Below are positions 1 through 13,050 of a stretch of 64,000 bases of DNA, one piece after another; position 1 is the stretch's first letter; every line of letters starts with the position of its first letter. The DNA comes from Syngnathus acus. Lineage: Eukaryota > Chordata > Actinopteri > Syngnathiformes > Syngnathidae. Made by a program: the position numbers and the translations under genes. The DNA lies in the NCBI RefSeq assembly GCF_901709675.1, contig NC_051099.1, positions 1,054,001 through 1,118,000 on the forward strand, written 5' to 3'. The notes beneath the pieces were generated by a model. The model ran no database searches. It had not been told where the DNA came from and was given only the letters and a program-made list of their open reading frames with translations.

Positions 1-3000
1 TACAGAGGGAGACTGCAAGAACCTACTGTCCACCACGGGAGGGGGGAAGAAGGGGCTGAACACTTTCAGCTGCAAGTGTCAGTGTATTCTTTTGCTGGGA
101 AGGAGTTGCGAGGTCAGCTAAAGTTTAGACATGTATGTCTATTATCTGAGGCCTGTCGACAAAAAGAGGCACAGATGACATTTTCAGTCAAGGAGATTAT
201 TTTTGATCAACTGGATGAAACAAGTGTTGAGCATGACCTGGAATAACAAGATGGAATAGACCATAATCCCAGCTGGATGCTACTTGGATCAGGCGAGGCT
301 TTCTATCCAGTCGTCGGCCAATAAAACAAACCCAAAGGTCAAGTCAACATGTATAAAGTAGCCAGTTACATTTTTTTGGACCATCTTTGACTTGCAGCAG
401 ATACCAAATGACGGACAAATAGCAGATAATTGGATCATCTATCACATCTGTTTTGAGTAATGGGCAAAGTAATCAGCAAAAACGAAACCAAGACAAGTCC
501 GCACGTGGATGCTGCGCTGAGATTTATGTTGGAGAAATTCATTGCTCAAGCCTGCCTGTACTTATTGATTGTACAGTCAAACACTCTTATTTACTTTAAT
601 CAAAGAAAAGCATTAGAATGGTTCAATGCCAGCTCGGTTGATATAGGGGTCTGATTAAAGACCGTCAGGCAGCCGGGGGGGGGGGGCTGCATTGAGTACA
701 GGAGACATTTTTCCTCCTTATATTTCCGAGTTCAGAAGGGTTCTGAAGCACTTCAAATCCAGCTTTGAGTGGTTGATGGTAGAAAGGATTTGGTCACGAG
801 TGTGAGGGACACTTATCCGGTAAATCCTGTCTGAGTAGAGAGTACGGTGCCTAGGGACTTTAATTAGACGTAACAAAGTGGATTGAAATGATAGCGGGAA
901 AGCACAATTTCATATTTAATTGTACAAATATGTGAATAGGCATAGAAAAGTGAGATCCATTACATTGTAGAATAATCACACATTTGAGCATAACCGATTT
1001 TTTGAGGCAATTTGATGGTTTTCGGTTATATTCGAATCAAGCTCTTTGTAATCCTCAAGTGTATTTTTCGACTTCATGATGCATTTTTTACTTGTGCAAT
1101 TTATAATTAGGATTTGAGTAAAAAAAAAACACGGTAAATTCCTTGAGGATGAATCTGCCGCAAGAAGGAATGAATTATTTTATTAGATAATGAAAATGTT
1201 AAAAAAGCAAATTGAAAAAAAACTTGATCTGAAAGAAAATCCACTGTACAATATTCAAATACTAATATGTTTTTAAAATATGTTTAAATATTGACTTGCG
1301 CTGGTTTTGGGGGATACCGTCTGCTGATGCAACCAACCACGAGTTCACATTGCTCAAATAGCAAGAAGATTTTGCAACGTGAGCTGAAATTGTCAAGTGA
1401 AGATCATTTGGAAGGCAGTCTCTTTAAATAACTTCATTTTAGTGACTCTCCTCGCCTCAGCCTTTCTGCACGCTCAATATATCTACACGTCTAGCTGAAC
1501 ATGTCTGAAGCACAGAGGAAACCTGCATGACTGCTCTCAAATCCATAGTGTCGTTACTTCACATACCTAAAAGCGCAATTCCATGTGGTGTGTACGAGTG
1601 TGTGTGTGCATGTCTGTGGTTGATGGTTTTACACACCCTCCCCTCCTCCCTGTTCCCCTTTTCCTGTTCCTCTTTAATGTCACAGGGCTAGCTCATATGA
1701 CCTTGAACAGCAGCATTGGCACGGAAAGAGCGAGAGCTGCCTCGCCTACGGGCGCCCTTGAACTGAATCTGCACAGAAAAAAAAAAAAACAAAAAAAAAA
1801 AAGCAGCCTGATAGACATCTCGGTCTTCCTCTTACTCCCACAACCTATTCTCCACAGCTTTTAGTCAATCTAAGAGAGTCCTTATCTGTTTTTTCCCGGG
1901 AAGGGATTTATCAGGATGCTATATCTTTAACCTTTCCACCGGACAGAAAGTGAATTTGAACTTTTCAGACCAGTGGCAAAAATACAAACTTCCAACCCCA
2001 TCCAACCTTCAAGTGTGAGTCATTGAAGAAGCGGGCCGCCAGCTTTTCTTGCCTTGCTGAGCAGCCAATCACAATTGGGATTTAAGAACCTTAGGACTAG
2101 TGTTTTGACAAGCTGATGGCTGACCTGCTGCGTCCCAATAAGGACCTTTGATTTTCCAAAGTAAACACTTAAGTCCAAGGTGCTGCTGCTGCTGCTGCTG
2201 CTAAGTGCAGACCATTATAAAAACATACTTCTTCTTATCGGCATGAAAATATTGTGGCGCCCTTCCTGCGACTGTAAATATGGCCACCAAAGTTCAAGTA
2301 ACCATTACGATTGCCTTGTGAATGCGCTTTTAAAAATCAATCCAACAAAGTTCAAAGTTCACGTATCGGATGGTTGGAAGCTCAAAGAGACTGGCCCACC
2401 GTGTCTCTCCATGCCTGACCTTTTCCAAAGTGTAACGTTATCCATGTCAAACTCACACATCCTGGAAACCATCTGCTAAAGGTGGCGCAATAAAAGAGAC
2501 CTTTGTTAAATGATCAACGCAATGGCTTTCTCGCCAATCGGCTTGACACACACGCACACACACACAAGACGGCGCATATGCTGTTGATGAGTGACATGAG
2601 CCATGAGCAGTCTCCTCAATTAGCTACGTTAAGGGGCTTTCACACAGAGACATCAGGGTCCGGGGCTAAGAATAACATTGGACAGTTGTGCTTACAGCAG
2701 CGCTTCCAAGGGCTTGTGACTCCAGTGTGTGTGTGTTCTAGCCGGAGTCTTGCTGCTAATCCGATCCTCCCGACATGTTTAGTCCTTCCCCGGGACATTG
2801 CGTTGTTTGTTAGTATTACACCTTTGCTAAAAAACACAAATGTACACCTCAGAAAAAGTCTAGTTGTGCTGAAGAGCCCCAAAAAGCAGGCAGAGTTGTT
2901 TGTGGAGGCACCAGTGTCCTTGGAGATTTGTTACAGGCAGATTTGTTCCACATAGTGAAACACGAGTAAGCGCTACTGCCTGAAAATTGCATTGCTCCAA

Positions 3001-6000
3001 AGACAAGAACAAGCCTCAGTTCAGGGGATCTCCCATACAGTACAACAATGACAGCAACTATTGCTAGGGAGGAGATCAAACTCGGTGTTTATTTTGTAAA
3101 AAATTCATTCCATTTGACTAAAATGCTCATCTACTAGCACCAGTGCAGTCAGAAAATTGGCAGATTTGTTTTTTTTAAATGACTATTCTAGATGTCTATT
3201 TTTTTATTATAAGGCACACTTAGAAATGTTTAATTTTGCAAAAGTGCGCCTAATAATCAGGTGTTCCTAAAAATAAAATGTTCATCTACTAGCGTCTGCA
3301 GATTTATGACTATTCTAGATGACCATTTTTTTATTATTATAAGGCACACTTAAAAACATTTAATTTTCTCAAAAATGTGCCTAATAATAAGGTGTTCCTA
3401 AAAATAGGGCATTTTTTGGTCCCTGACCAACTTTTCAGCCCATTTAGCAGTAATATTGCACAAATTAAGAGGAAGAGTCAAGTCCACTTTTCTCTTCATA
3501 TATGCGTTTGGCAGAGATGATACGCAAAGAGGTAATTGCATCAACGAATAAGAATCTGTATCATTCTATCTAAACCATAGTTGAACTTGGTACAGTAAAT
3601 AACCTGACCTGAATCAAGTCGGGCAAATCTGGGATGAAGCGGGCTAAATTTAGCAAAGCGTGTGTGTCAGAGAAATTGAAATGTGAAAAGATCTTTTACT
3701 TAAAAGCGTATGCAGCTGGGGGCTTTGAGCTTGTCAGGTCTGACTGCAGTAATCAAACGCTATTACTGGAGACCAGAGAGGAGCTCAAAGGCTGTGGCAG
3801 TACTTCACACGCTCCTCTACTGTAAGCCTTCCTTCCTTCCTTCTATACGTCCGTGCGTTGTGTATTTCAACCACGAGACCTGGGCGCTCAGCTTGGGGCG
3901 TATAATCTATGGTTCATTTGCAGCTTTTCTCCCCGCTATGACAAGCCGTTTACAAGACGTAGCCTCTGCCGCTGACCCAGTTCTGAGTGGCTGCGTCGAG
4001 CGACAAGGCCCTGCCTCCCCATCAGGCCCTGCTCCTCGTCTAACTGACGATAACACCGCCACCCTCTGCCTCGGTGAACTGTGAGAAAGAAAAAAAAAAA
4101 TAGGTCACCCTGACCCACTTTTTTTTTCTCTCTCTCTCCTTCTCCCCCTTCCCCTCCCTAAGATGGTGCTAGGAGTTCTACTGAGCATGATCGAGGGAGA
4201 CAGTATAAGCGAGAGGAAGACAAAGAAAGAACGGGAGTTTAAAAGGCAAGCTCGCAGATCTGGTGGCCTTTGGAATGAATAGCTGCGACCCTTTATCAGC
4301 TGGCCTGCTGTATGTTTGGAGCAATCCTTCCCACGCCTTAATACAACAACTGCTGCTGAGGTTAAACACCCATCTAACCACTTCTTCTAGGTAGCCCTTA
4401 TCTCGTCAGCTACTCCGAATAGCCAAAGTGATCTGCCTTTTTTTTTTTTTAAAGGAAAAAACCATAATGTACATGGCTGTCATTTAACACCCATGAAAAT
4501 ACCACACGTCATCTCAGGGGGGGGGGGGAAATGATGAGCTTCTTGGCTAGAGGAGATATTATGTGCCTGATGCCGGGTAGCACGACACTGAATGCCTGCC
4601 TGCCTGCCGCTGTGTGGGTTTGTTCAGGTCCTGATATATTTGTGATCACGCACAGCTCTCTCATGCAAACCCCACACACATTAAGCTTGCATTGCTTTTG
4701 TAATCCTTCTATACATTGGCACGGATGGATCTCTTGGACTGGCACGTTCGACAGCTTTCAAATGGGAATACTACTATAATCCGGCAAAATTCTCTCTTGA
4801 AGCCTTTGTGTGGTTATTAATCAACACACACCTTTGACTGCTCTTTTAAAATATTAACGAGCCAGGCAAAAATCATCATTCAATGGGGCCTTAGTGTCAC
4901 CTAGCAACCATTCTTTCGCTATTGTTAAGGAGCTATAATTGTGCCGGGGTGACATTTAATTATCCTCTTTGCTTTTTAAAAGAGACACATTGAACAATGC
5001 GACTCGAGGTCTGCTATGCAAAATGTACAACCAACCAAGCAAGGGCTCTTGTTCAAGGGAAGTCGAGTCAAATCATCTACCGTCATTTGCTCATGTGATG
5101 TTCTCAAGATGAGCTTTATTCCAGGCGGAACTTGTATTGTACCAATTGAGACCCCAAAAGCCAATGTAAACAACAAAGATGGCTGATTTGGTGAATCCAA
5201 CACATTTTGACCTCCAGGAAACCTTCCTTTACAATGTGATTTATGGATATAAATAAATCTTATTGCATAAGCATTCTTGTTTTTCCTTTGATTTATTGAA
5301 CAGCACACGAAATGTCAAACGTTTAGAAGAAAAAAAGAAAAATGAAAAGATGTCAAAGCAGTTCACGTGTTGAAACATGCCGTGTCACCCAATAGCTTCG
5401 TGCCATATCTTGCTGTCAGTACAAATCATGTTGACTTACGTAAACTCGTGTCGAATAACTCAATCATAAATAACAATAAATACATTTAGAATCTTGTAGA
5501 TTGTGTTTTTGCTAAATCAAGTGGATCGTATTCGACAAATGCAGTATTATAATCAGAATGCTGTGTTTAGACTCGCGCATATTATTTGTAAATATTTTTT
5601 CGGACCTGACTTGAAATTAGCGTACTCATCACTGTTTACATCCTTCAGCACACAATTACAGTGGGACAGCATTAGGAAGATTAGCCTGCGCTAACAGGTT
5701 GCCTGCATAGGTCCTTTTTATTCCAGCAGATGCTTGTTTTGCACATGTACTGATTTGCATTGACATGCTGCTGCTTTAAAACCCAGAGGAGGGTTGACCT
5801 GCCGCTAAAACCTCACCAGCCCAGTATTAAGCTCATGCGTGCTAATGGTGACCCGGCCGCTGCACACAGACCATGTTGTTGCCTCGAAAACAAGTGATGG
5901 AGCATGGCGTTCTACTTTTCAATTCTGGCCAGACATGCTGAAGAGCGTTGCTGTATTATACTTTGTGCAAAAACAAAACAAAAGACCAGGCAGCCAAAAT

Positions 6001-8482
6001 GACATTATATAAAAAATAAATAGAAACGGTGCCTTGTCTAGTTATTCATTAGAGGCTGGTCAGGTTTCTAGTTCCAGTTAAAGGGGTTGATGTAGGTCAA
6101 GGCCTGCCACCTCATAAGCAGCAAGGTCAACGCTGAATGGGAGAAAAGGTGGATTAGAATGAAAGCAGCCCTGAATAAAGCGCATTCGTCTGGCTCCTTT
6201 GCCACTACTGGCCCCCAGACGCGTAAACACCGTTATAAAACCCTGTGACACTTCCTCTTTGCCTGTGCGTGTGTTTGTTTGTGTGTGTGTGCAATGGATC
6301 ACAAATCCATGATACAACTTTTTGCTGTCTTATATTTCCACTTAGAATTTGCAATTAACAAGTTGAAGTTGTGTATAAAATGTAACACCATGACTGTATT
6401 GATTATGATTCTATTATTTAGCTATCGATATTAGCAATATTCCGGTTACGCAAGCACGTGCAAAAACGCAAATATACTCAATTTAAAAAAAGAAATAAAA
6501 AAAAAATAAGACTCCTGAGTTGTTCCTTTTCTAAACCTACTATGTGGTCATATAAGCTATGGGAAAAGGAACATAGCACTTGCGCTATTTTCCAAGTAAT
6601 CTCCAAAAGTATTTTAATGGCTGGCGTCTGGCATGCAAACAACCAGAAATACACAGCAGAGATAACTACTCATTGAACTATAGAGGTTAACTGTATTCTG
6701 AAGGTGAAGGGCATTTATGCAATCGTATTTAGAGGGATCCCAATTGAGTTGGCCATACGGTCACTATAAAGGTGGCAGACATGTTAACATGCAAGCTTAA
6801 AAATACTTTCAATCTGAGACAGCGAGCCGGCCGGCCGGGTTAAAAGTGCCGCCGAGCAGCTGTAGGCAGAGTGCGCAGACGACAAATAACGCAAGTCAGC
6901 TAAAAGAGACAGCTGAGCTCACCCTTAGCATCATTGAGGGCATGAAACAAACATTTCCTGAAAAGATGACTGAACCGACTCATTTTGGCCAAATCAGAGT
7001 CAACCTTTGTAGCCTGGAAGTCGCCAATTAGATCCAAATTGTTGTTGCTAAGTCTGGTCTGACCTCAACCCCTTTTTTGACCTCTGGAGCGATTACCCAA
7101 TTGAGTGACAGCTGTAAAGCTGGCCATCAGAAGGGTCTCCACCCCCCTCATCCTTATATGCATAGAAGGTCAAGGAGAGCTCATAGGAGCGAAGGGTGCC
7201 ACATGATTGGATTTACTACACGACTGTTACTTCAAAAGCCTCTTGAAGAATCAGGTCAAGGTCACGACGTAAGGCCAAAGGAAAAGATGTGACAGAAGGC
7301 AATGACCAATGTAGTATGTTCATCGTCCCGCCTTTCCTAGCTTGGAATCATAAGCTCTAATTTGATTATCTGTTTTAATCTTCTTGCTTAGTGGACACTT
7401 TCATTCAAAGTCACTTACACGCTGATCACTCTTGCACATCTCTTTTCCTTTCTCCAGCTGGATATTTACTGGAGGAATCCAGGTTAATTGCCTTTGCCCA
7501 AGGGCAGAAGGGTGAGTAGAGCATGAGCCAGCAATCTTCTGGTCACCGGTCCATTTTGCCTAAGTAATAGGTCATACGGCTGCCCGGAGTCATCGGGCGC
7601 TGGGCTCGTCATCTCCTCCTCAAATGGCCTCTTTGCAAATACAAGTTCCCTGAACTCGTGTTGCGGTCTGTTTACTCTGCTCTGAATACTGAATATCGTC
7701 ACCTTGCTAATGGATTCAGAAGTGGGCTAGTGGCTAACAAAATGAACCAAGGGTCAGGGATATACTGGTTAGGTTACAACAAAATGTCACTTGTCACTCA
7801 ACTTGTTCTTGATACCAAATATATTTACAGATCTACGATGGTGCTGAGAAATATTTGTTGGAACTTATTTCATCATTTGTTCAATAAATTGGATCAATAG
7901 GAGTAAATGCAGTATTGTCAAAGTCTTAAGTAGGCCAAACTGAGGAAATCATTTAATCGAGATTAATATTCATCAAAATACAGCCTTCATAGACAGAATA
8001 TATTATTGTAAAAAATGTTTTTAAATTGCCCTCCCCTTTAATCCGGAAATGTATATGTAGCTACTTTTTAGAACGACACAGTACCTCTTGGGTACAAAAG
8101 CATTGTTAGCCAAATTTGAGTCGATTTAGCATTTTTTAATGAATGAAAATGGCACCACCCCACCCTGCCACCTATAATGCATATACATTGCCGCTCCCCT
8201 CTCGCCCTTCCTTGCTGCCTGTGCAACATATCCATCATTCATTCATAAATTCTGAAAAGTCCTCTCTCGTTAATTGCTCAGGAAAATTTCATTTCAAATG
8301 AAAGCTTTTCAAAGAGAAAGATATAATGAAGTTGCAGGGATCTCTCTAGCCCCTCCCACCATCATGCCTGGGGTGATGTTGAAGAGGTACATTAGCTGTG
8401 CTGCTGTGAACTGCGCTGCTCCGTGTCAAGGTGTCAAGGGAGTCATACAGGCATGTTTCATGCAAAACGTTACGTAAAGCCA
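1..8482. other. Gene-poor non-coding stretch, left part
   Basis: No open frame here has recognisable protein similarity or a believable splice context. The ORFs are short, overlap on both strands and often run through simple repeats. Visible content: a CTG trinucleotide run near 2181-2202, homopolymer G runs near 676-686 and 4518-4528, A/T-rich DNA, and a diverged tandem duplication at 3120-3405 annotated separately. In human, a gene desert separates SAMSN1 from NRIP1, and this stretch lies upstream of the samsn1-like gene here, so it may be the equivalent desert. That is an inference from synteny knowledge, not something the sequence proves. Confidence 0.6.
3120..3405. repeat. Diverged two-copy tandem duplication
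   Basis: Two direct copies lie side by side (about 3120-3274 and 3276-3405). Both share, in order, a CTCATCTACTAGC-like start, GACTATTCTAGATG, a T-run followed by ATTATAAGGCACACTTA, TTTAATTTT, and a GCCTAATAAT..AGGTGTTCCTAAAAAT end. The second copy is shorter because of a deletion near its start. The TTATAAGGCACA wording and the GTGCGCCTAATAAT counterpart form imperfect inverted segments, as in palindromic fish repeats, but no clean terminal inverted repeat or target duplication remains. Confidence 0.65.
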
Positions 8483-8803
8483 GCCTGCCTGCCTGCCTGC
8501 GTGGCTGCCTGCCTGCGTGGCTGCCTGCCTGCCTGCGTGGCTGCCTGCCTGCGTGGCTGCCTGCGTGGCTGCCTGCCTGCCTGCGTGGCTGCCTGCCTGC
8601 CTGCGTGGCTGCCTGCCTGCGTGGCTGCCTGCCTGCATGGCTGCCTGCGTGGCTGCCTGCGTGGCTGCCTGCGTGGCTGCCTGCGTGGCTGCCTGCGTGG
8701 CTGCCTGCCTGCCTCCCTGCCTGCGTGGCTGCCTGCCTGCGTGGCTGCGTGGCTGCCTGCGTGGCTGCCTGCCTGCGTGGCTGCCTCCCTCCCTCCCTGC
8801 ACC
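8483..8803. repeat. CTGC / GTGG tetranucleotide minisatellite
   Basis: About 320 bp made almost only of CTGC and GTGG blocks, giving units such as CTGCCTGCGTGG and ending in CCTC repeats. The array has a period of 4 and no stop word, so several frames on both strands stay open and give artefactual Ala/Cys/Leu/Pro or Gln/Ala/Gly/Ser/His-rich ORFs. None has a codon signature of a real protein. Confidence 0.95.
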
Positions 8804-9737
8804 GGCTTACTGCACCAGACATTCTGCCCTTGCCTAGGCTGCTCAAGGTTCTCAAAAGGACAAGCTGCTGAGAAGTTGGGAAGGACAGCACGGTATGCTT
8901 CCAGTGACAGCCTTGGACTTTGAATGTAGCGCCAGACAGCCTCATGCATCAATACCTCAACTTCCAAAGACAAGGCAGTAACCTTGAAGAGAGAGGCCAG
9001 GGACTCTTTGGGAATGAGTGGCATTTTCACTTAGCCCCCAGCTTCTCCCCTTCATTGCCGCCACATAAACTGGTTAAAATAAGACACAGTTGAATAACAG
9101 CCGACCTCTGTCTCTGGAGACTTGTGTGACCCATTGTTCTAGCATTCAAGCAAAGACTTCTTAAGCCATGCCATTTATATAACTGGGGGGGACAACATGA
9201 ATATCATCAGCTATAAAAGGTGCTGGATGGAGAACTCCCATCACAAGGCTTTTCTGGCACATATTTCAACATTCTCTCAAGCATTGTTAATATCTTTCAC
9301 GTCTATAATGGCACTGAATGAGTTGAGAAATGGCGCAAACAACTTTTTCCTTTGTGCAGATGCAATCCTTGATTTTTCTGTCCATCATCCCCCACTTTAG
9401 CTGTGTGACATTAGCCTGCTTGTGGCAACAGAGACCTTCCTTCCCCTTGTCTGACTGCAGCAGCCGACTCATCGCACCGGTAGAGAAACCTTGCTACTGC
9501 ACCTCTCCAGCCCGAGGGCAGGAGGAGAAGCGGTGCAGGAGATGCAGGGGAGGCAGTCACTTCTACTCCACTCCTCTGCCCGGACCACACTAGCCTAGCC
9601 AGGAAGGGAGTCAACTCCTCTCACATCACTTCTCAATTGTACGTCAGCGGAGATTCCGAGCTGAGCAGCTCATACGTGCTTTGGCCTGTTTGTCTTGGAA
9701 AAGCCTCAGTCGCTTAACATTGACTTGACTCGCATGT

Positions 9738-9807
9738 TCTCTTTTGTCAGTCAGCGGCATTGACGTCAAAGATATTAACTGGGTTGGTTGGCAGTGAATG
9801 AGTTAAA
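9738..9807. repeat. Probable degenerate copy of a dispersed fish repeat
   Basis: The stretch has the word order GGCATTGACG...AACTGGG...GGCAGTGAATGAGTTAAAGG. I remember this from a repeat found many times in percomorph genomes, with CCATTGACGGCGATAGACG at one side and GGCAGTGAATGAGTTAA at the other. A second fragment with CCATTGACGGCGATAGACGC lies at 48309-48340 in an acer3 intron. Attribution is from memory; family and class are not established. Confidence 0.4.
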
Positions 9808-12081
9808 GGCCTGGTATACACATACAAGTAACTGGTCTGTTATTGACCCAATTTTAGCTCCTTCTGATCAAGGATGACAAACGGCAACTATTTCATGAGA
9901 AATACGGAAGATTATCCTGTGGTCCAATGCGTGGTAAGAGTAATGTGACAAATGATGAAATGTGTGATAAGAGTAAAAATCATTGTGAGAGGAAAATTGG
10001 ATAAGTCACAATTCGTGACTGTAAATTGTGAAATGGAATGCAGCCCATCAAGAAGAAACCTGAATGAGGAACAAGGAAGAGGGAATAAATGGAGATGATC
10101 AGAAATTACCCAATGTTGTAGATTCACGTGTGTGATGTTTGTACCAGATAAACATGCATTTGAAATTTGAAACAGTCCAAGCCATAGGAAGCCATTGTTC
10201 TGCAAAGTCGGAATAATCGGAAGACCCTTTCAATCAGTCACAATCGATGGATAGAAATAATTGAGGGGCCTTGTCATTGTGCCAAGGTGACGCATGCAAG
10301 CTTCAGGGTTGGAGGTGAAGGGTTAGCTTGAAAAGCCATTCAACAGATGAGCCCTGGCTTGTGGAGCTTGCAGTGGATGTAGCCATCCTTCTCGCTAGCA
10401 TTCCATCATCATCCCAGCCCGCATCCAAGAGCGAAAGCTGTAAAAACGCATTTAGCCCTTCTTGCCGTGTCATCAAAATGAATCCCGTTGACTTTGGTCG
10501 CCTTCTGTTCATGACAGAAACACCAACAGGAGCCAGAAGGATCGTCTGCGAATGAGATCACGCTGCCATAACTGAGGTCTCTGAAGCTAAAAATTCACCT
10601 TGGAATTTAGACTTGAAGTTTTATCTGTGGGCTTTTTTAACTTGCTGAACGCTATGAGTAAATCTAGTGCCATCGACGTTGCTATGGAAAAAAAAAAAGA
10701 ACGGTCCAACCTCCGAGGCAAATTGGACACTGGCAAATTTGTTTTTACGTCATCTTCCCATAGAAAATACTGGAACGGAAAACAGCTATTAAAGCGAACA
10801 TTTAATGACACCAACTCAACGCATATTGCTTCCCAATATAAAGCCCAAACACAATTAGAGAAATGAGTTGGAGGTCTACGGTGTGATTCCCGAAGATGAG
10901 AATGCACTTCTGCTCCTTAATGTCTACTGTCAAAGTGCCCTTGAACAATGTTTAGTGGCCAAAACACAGTGTTGGGCAGCACCCAGGTCTGGAATAAATC
11001 AAAAAATGCAGTAAATGCCTTGACACTTGTTCTGCGCATTAGAAAAGCCCCCAAGAGTGAGTCAGTACTCAACGTTTTCTTGGGTGCGAGTCTTCCACTT
11101 GTGACTGACATTTGGAAACAAACAAAAGTGGTTAGCGCTTGTTTTTTGCTATATTATTGTGGCATGTATATACTTGAAAGTGCTAGCATCGCATTTCTTA
11201 GGCAAATGTCATTTCCCAAAGACATCATAAACAATAAAAACTCACAAAGGAAATAGTTGAGTGAATCTTCAGCAGCAGCCTTCCAAAAACTGTCAATGAC
11301 TTCACATCAGTCAAAAAGCAACCTGCCACTTTCCAGCTTGGCTGTGAATAGGGCAAAGTGAACAACCTTGAAAAAGGTTCGGGTCAAATAATTAAGCAGC
11401 TTAACACTCGACAAAAGGAAGGCTAAATGGTAGAACCCCAGACACAGCTTTCCCAAAAAAGTTAAGACCCTCTCTACATGAATATAAACTTGAGTTGGGC
11501 CAAATTGGGTTTGTGAAAGGTGGCACATTAAGTGAACACATGGTTCCTTTCAAGACGTTTATTGCAACATCATGGCGCTCCGCTCCGCTGGGAGCCTTTC
11601 CAACATGACCTTTTCAAACCTTTGCCTTCTTTAATGCAACTTGTCGCAAACCTCAACGTATGACCTTTTGCCTCTGCTCTCTTGCCAAAGTCAAATGGAG
11701 CAACAGGACATTGAAGAAAACACGCAAACCACAGCCACACGCAAAGGCCAGTCAAAGACTGCTATTTACACAATGCAAAACTTTGAACTTCGCCAACGTC
11801 ACCATGATAAACACAAAGTAACCAACATAAGAATGTTTCTCTCTCCATTTTGTAGTTGGAAGGCAAGCCAAAACTGATATTTATTTATGGCTCATGACCC
11901 ATGCCATGAATTGTTGGGCCAATTTTGTTTTCCTCTTACTTGCTCAGTCCTCACTGAGTAGATGACCTGGAATGAGAAAACTAATAAATGCAAAGGCAAA
12001 AAAGAAATATCAACATTATTTGGGACGAATAGCAAACACCTAAGGTAAAATATTAAAATTACAAAGCTAATCACATTTAAC

Positions 12082-12114
<33 letters not shown>
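12082..12114. repeat. CA dinucleotide microsatellite
   Basis: Uninterrupted CA repeat of about 16 units. Confidence 0.97.
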
Positions 12115-12116
<2 letters not shown>

Positions 12117-12599
12117 TTGATGCCATCTAATATCTGAGGCTGCCTTGTTGTTTAGTCCCGTAGGGATGAACTACACATGCAGCATTCAAAAACTACGAAG
12201 AAATCATTCAATAGATTGGCAATGATGTTAAAACAACTGTGATGCTGATGTGACAACGTTCCAGTCGCTGTGCGTTGCTTTCATCCCCCCCACCCTCAAT
12301 GGCTTTAAAGTGAACGATGCATTATTCACAACTTGCATGTTTTTTTTTTCCTATTAACATTTTATGCATAAAATACGCCTGGCCTGGGACTAGTTTTTAT
12401 TGTCGGGCGATGCAGATCGCGACTGTCGGCGGCTTTATACTTGATCACATGCAGCATTTTCGGTGCTCCATCCATACGCTCCTTATGACACTCATGCAAG
12501 CAAGCAACCTCGCCTGCCCTCAATCAAATTCATTCGAATAAGGCAGAGTAGTCCACATTGCATCCGTTGTGGGTAACGGTGTTTTTCTTGGAAATCTTA

Positions 12600-13050
12600 T
12601 TTTGAACCCCGGTGTTGTGTATAAATGTCCCTACCTGCGGTGTCCAGCCAGCCCCCAGTCAGCGCATTAATATTCGACACGGGCAGACAAATCCATTGAA
12701 AACGCCATACATCTGTCTTGTCACTCCGGGCACCACAGCAAAAAATGGCGAGTCGGGCTTTCCAAATCAAAACAGAGTCCAGAAATGCCTCAATGACTCT
12801 TTTTTTTTTTTGTCTTCGTGCAGTCCGATCGGAGGTGTGCTCCGTATGGCCAGCCAGTCTGTGGGAATTGTTTATTCGCGGTGTCCCCCTCTGTGGAGCA
12901 CCGAGCGGAGCGGGGACAATCACACTCCTCCCTCCCTCCCTCCCTCCCCGCCTCCCCGCTTGCTGCTTTGACACCACCCTTAAAGAAACACGCACTTCCA
13001 CCGCCCACATAAGAAGCACGATAAAGTACAGACGTTGGCTGGACGGACGA
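12600..13050. promoter_or_regulatory. CpG-denser patch, candidate promoter
   Basis: CpG and GC content rise clearly above the AT-rich surroundings, with a CCCT-repeat polypyrimidine tract at about 12930-12955. A TGACGTCA (CRE) palindrome lies just outside at 13163-13170. On the minus strand a CAG followed by GTAGGG at 12634/12635 could serve as a splice donor for a non-coding first exon, and on the plus strand no gene start is recognisable. No transcript evidence is available, so this is only a candidate. Confidence 0.3.

Noticed and set aside
8346-9030. Long overlapping ORFs (up to 199 aa) on both strands
   Set aside because: They are produced by the CTGC/GTGG array, which lacks stop words in several frames; composition is purely repeat-driven.
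9761-9768. TGACGTCA as a CRE regulatory site
   Set aside because: It lies inside the degenerate dispersed fish repeat at 9738-9807, so it is probably inherited from the repeat.
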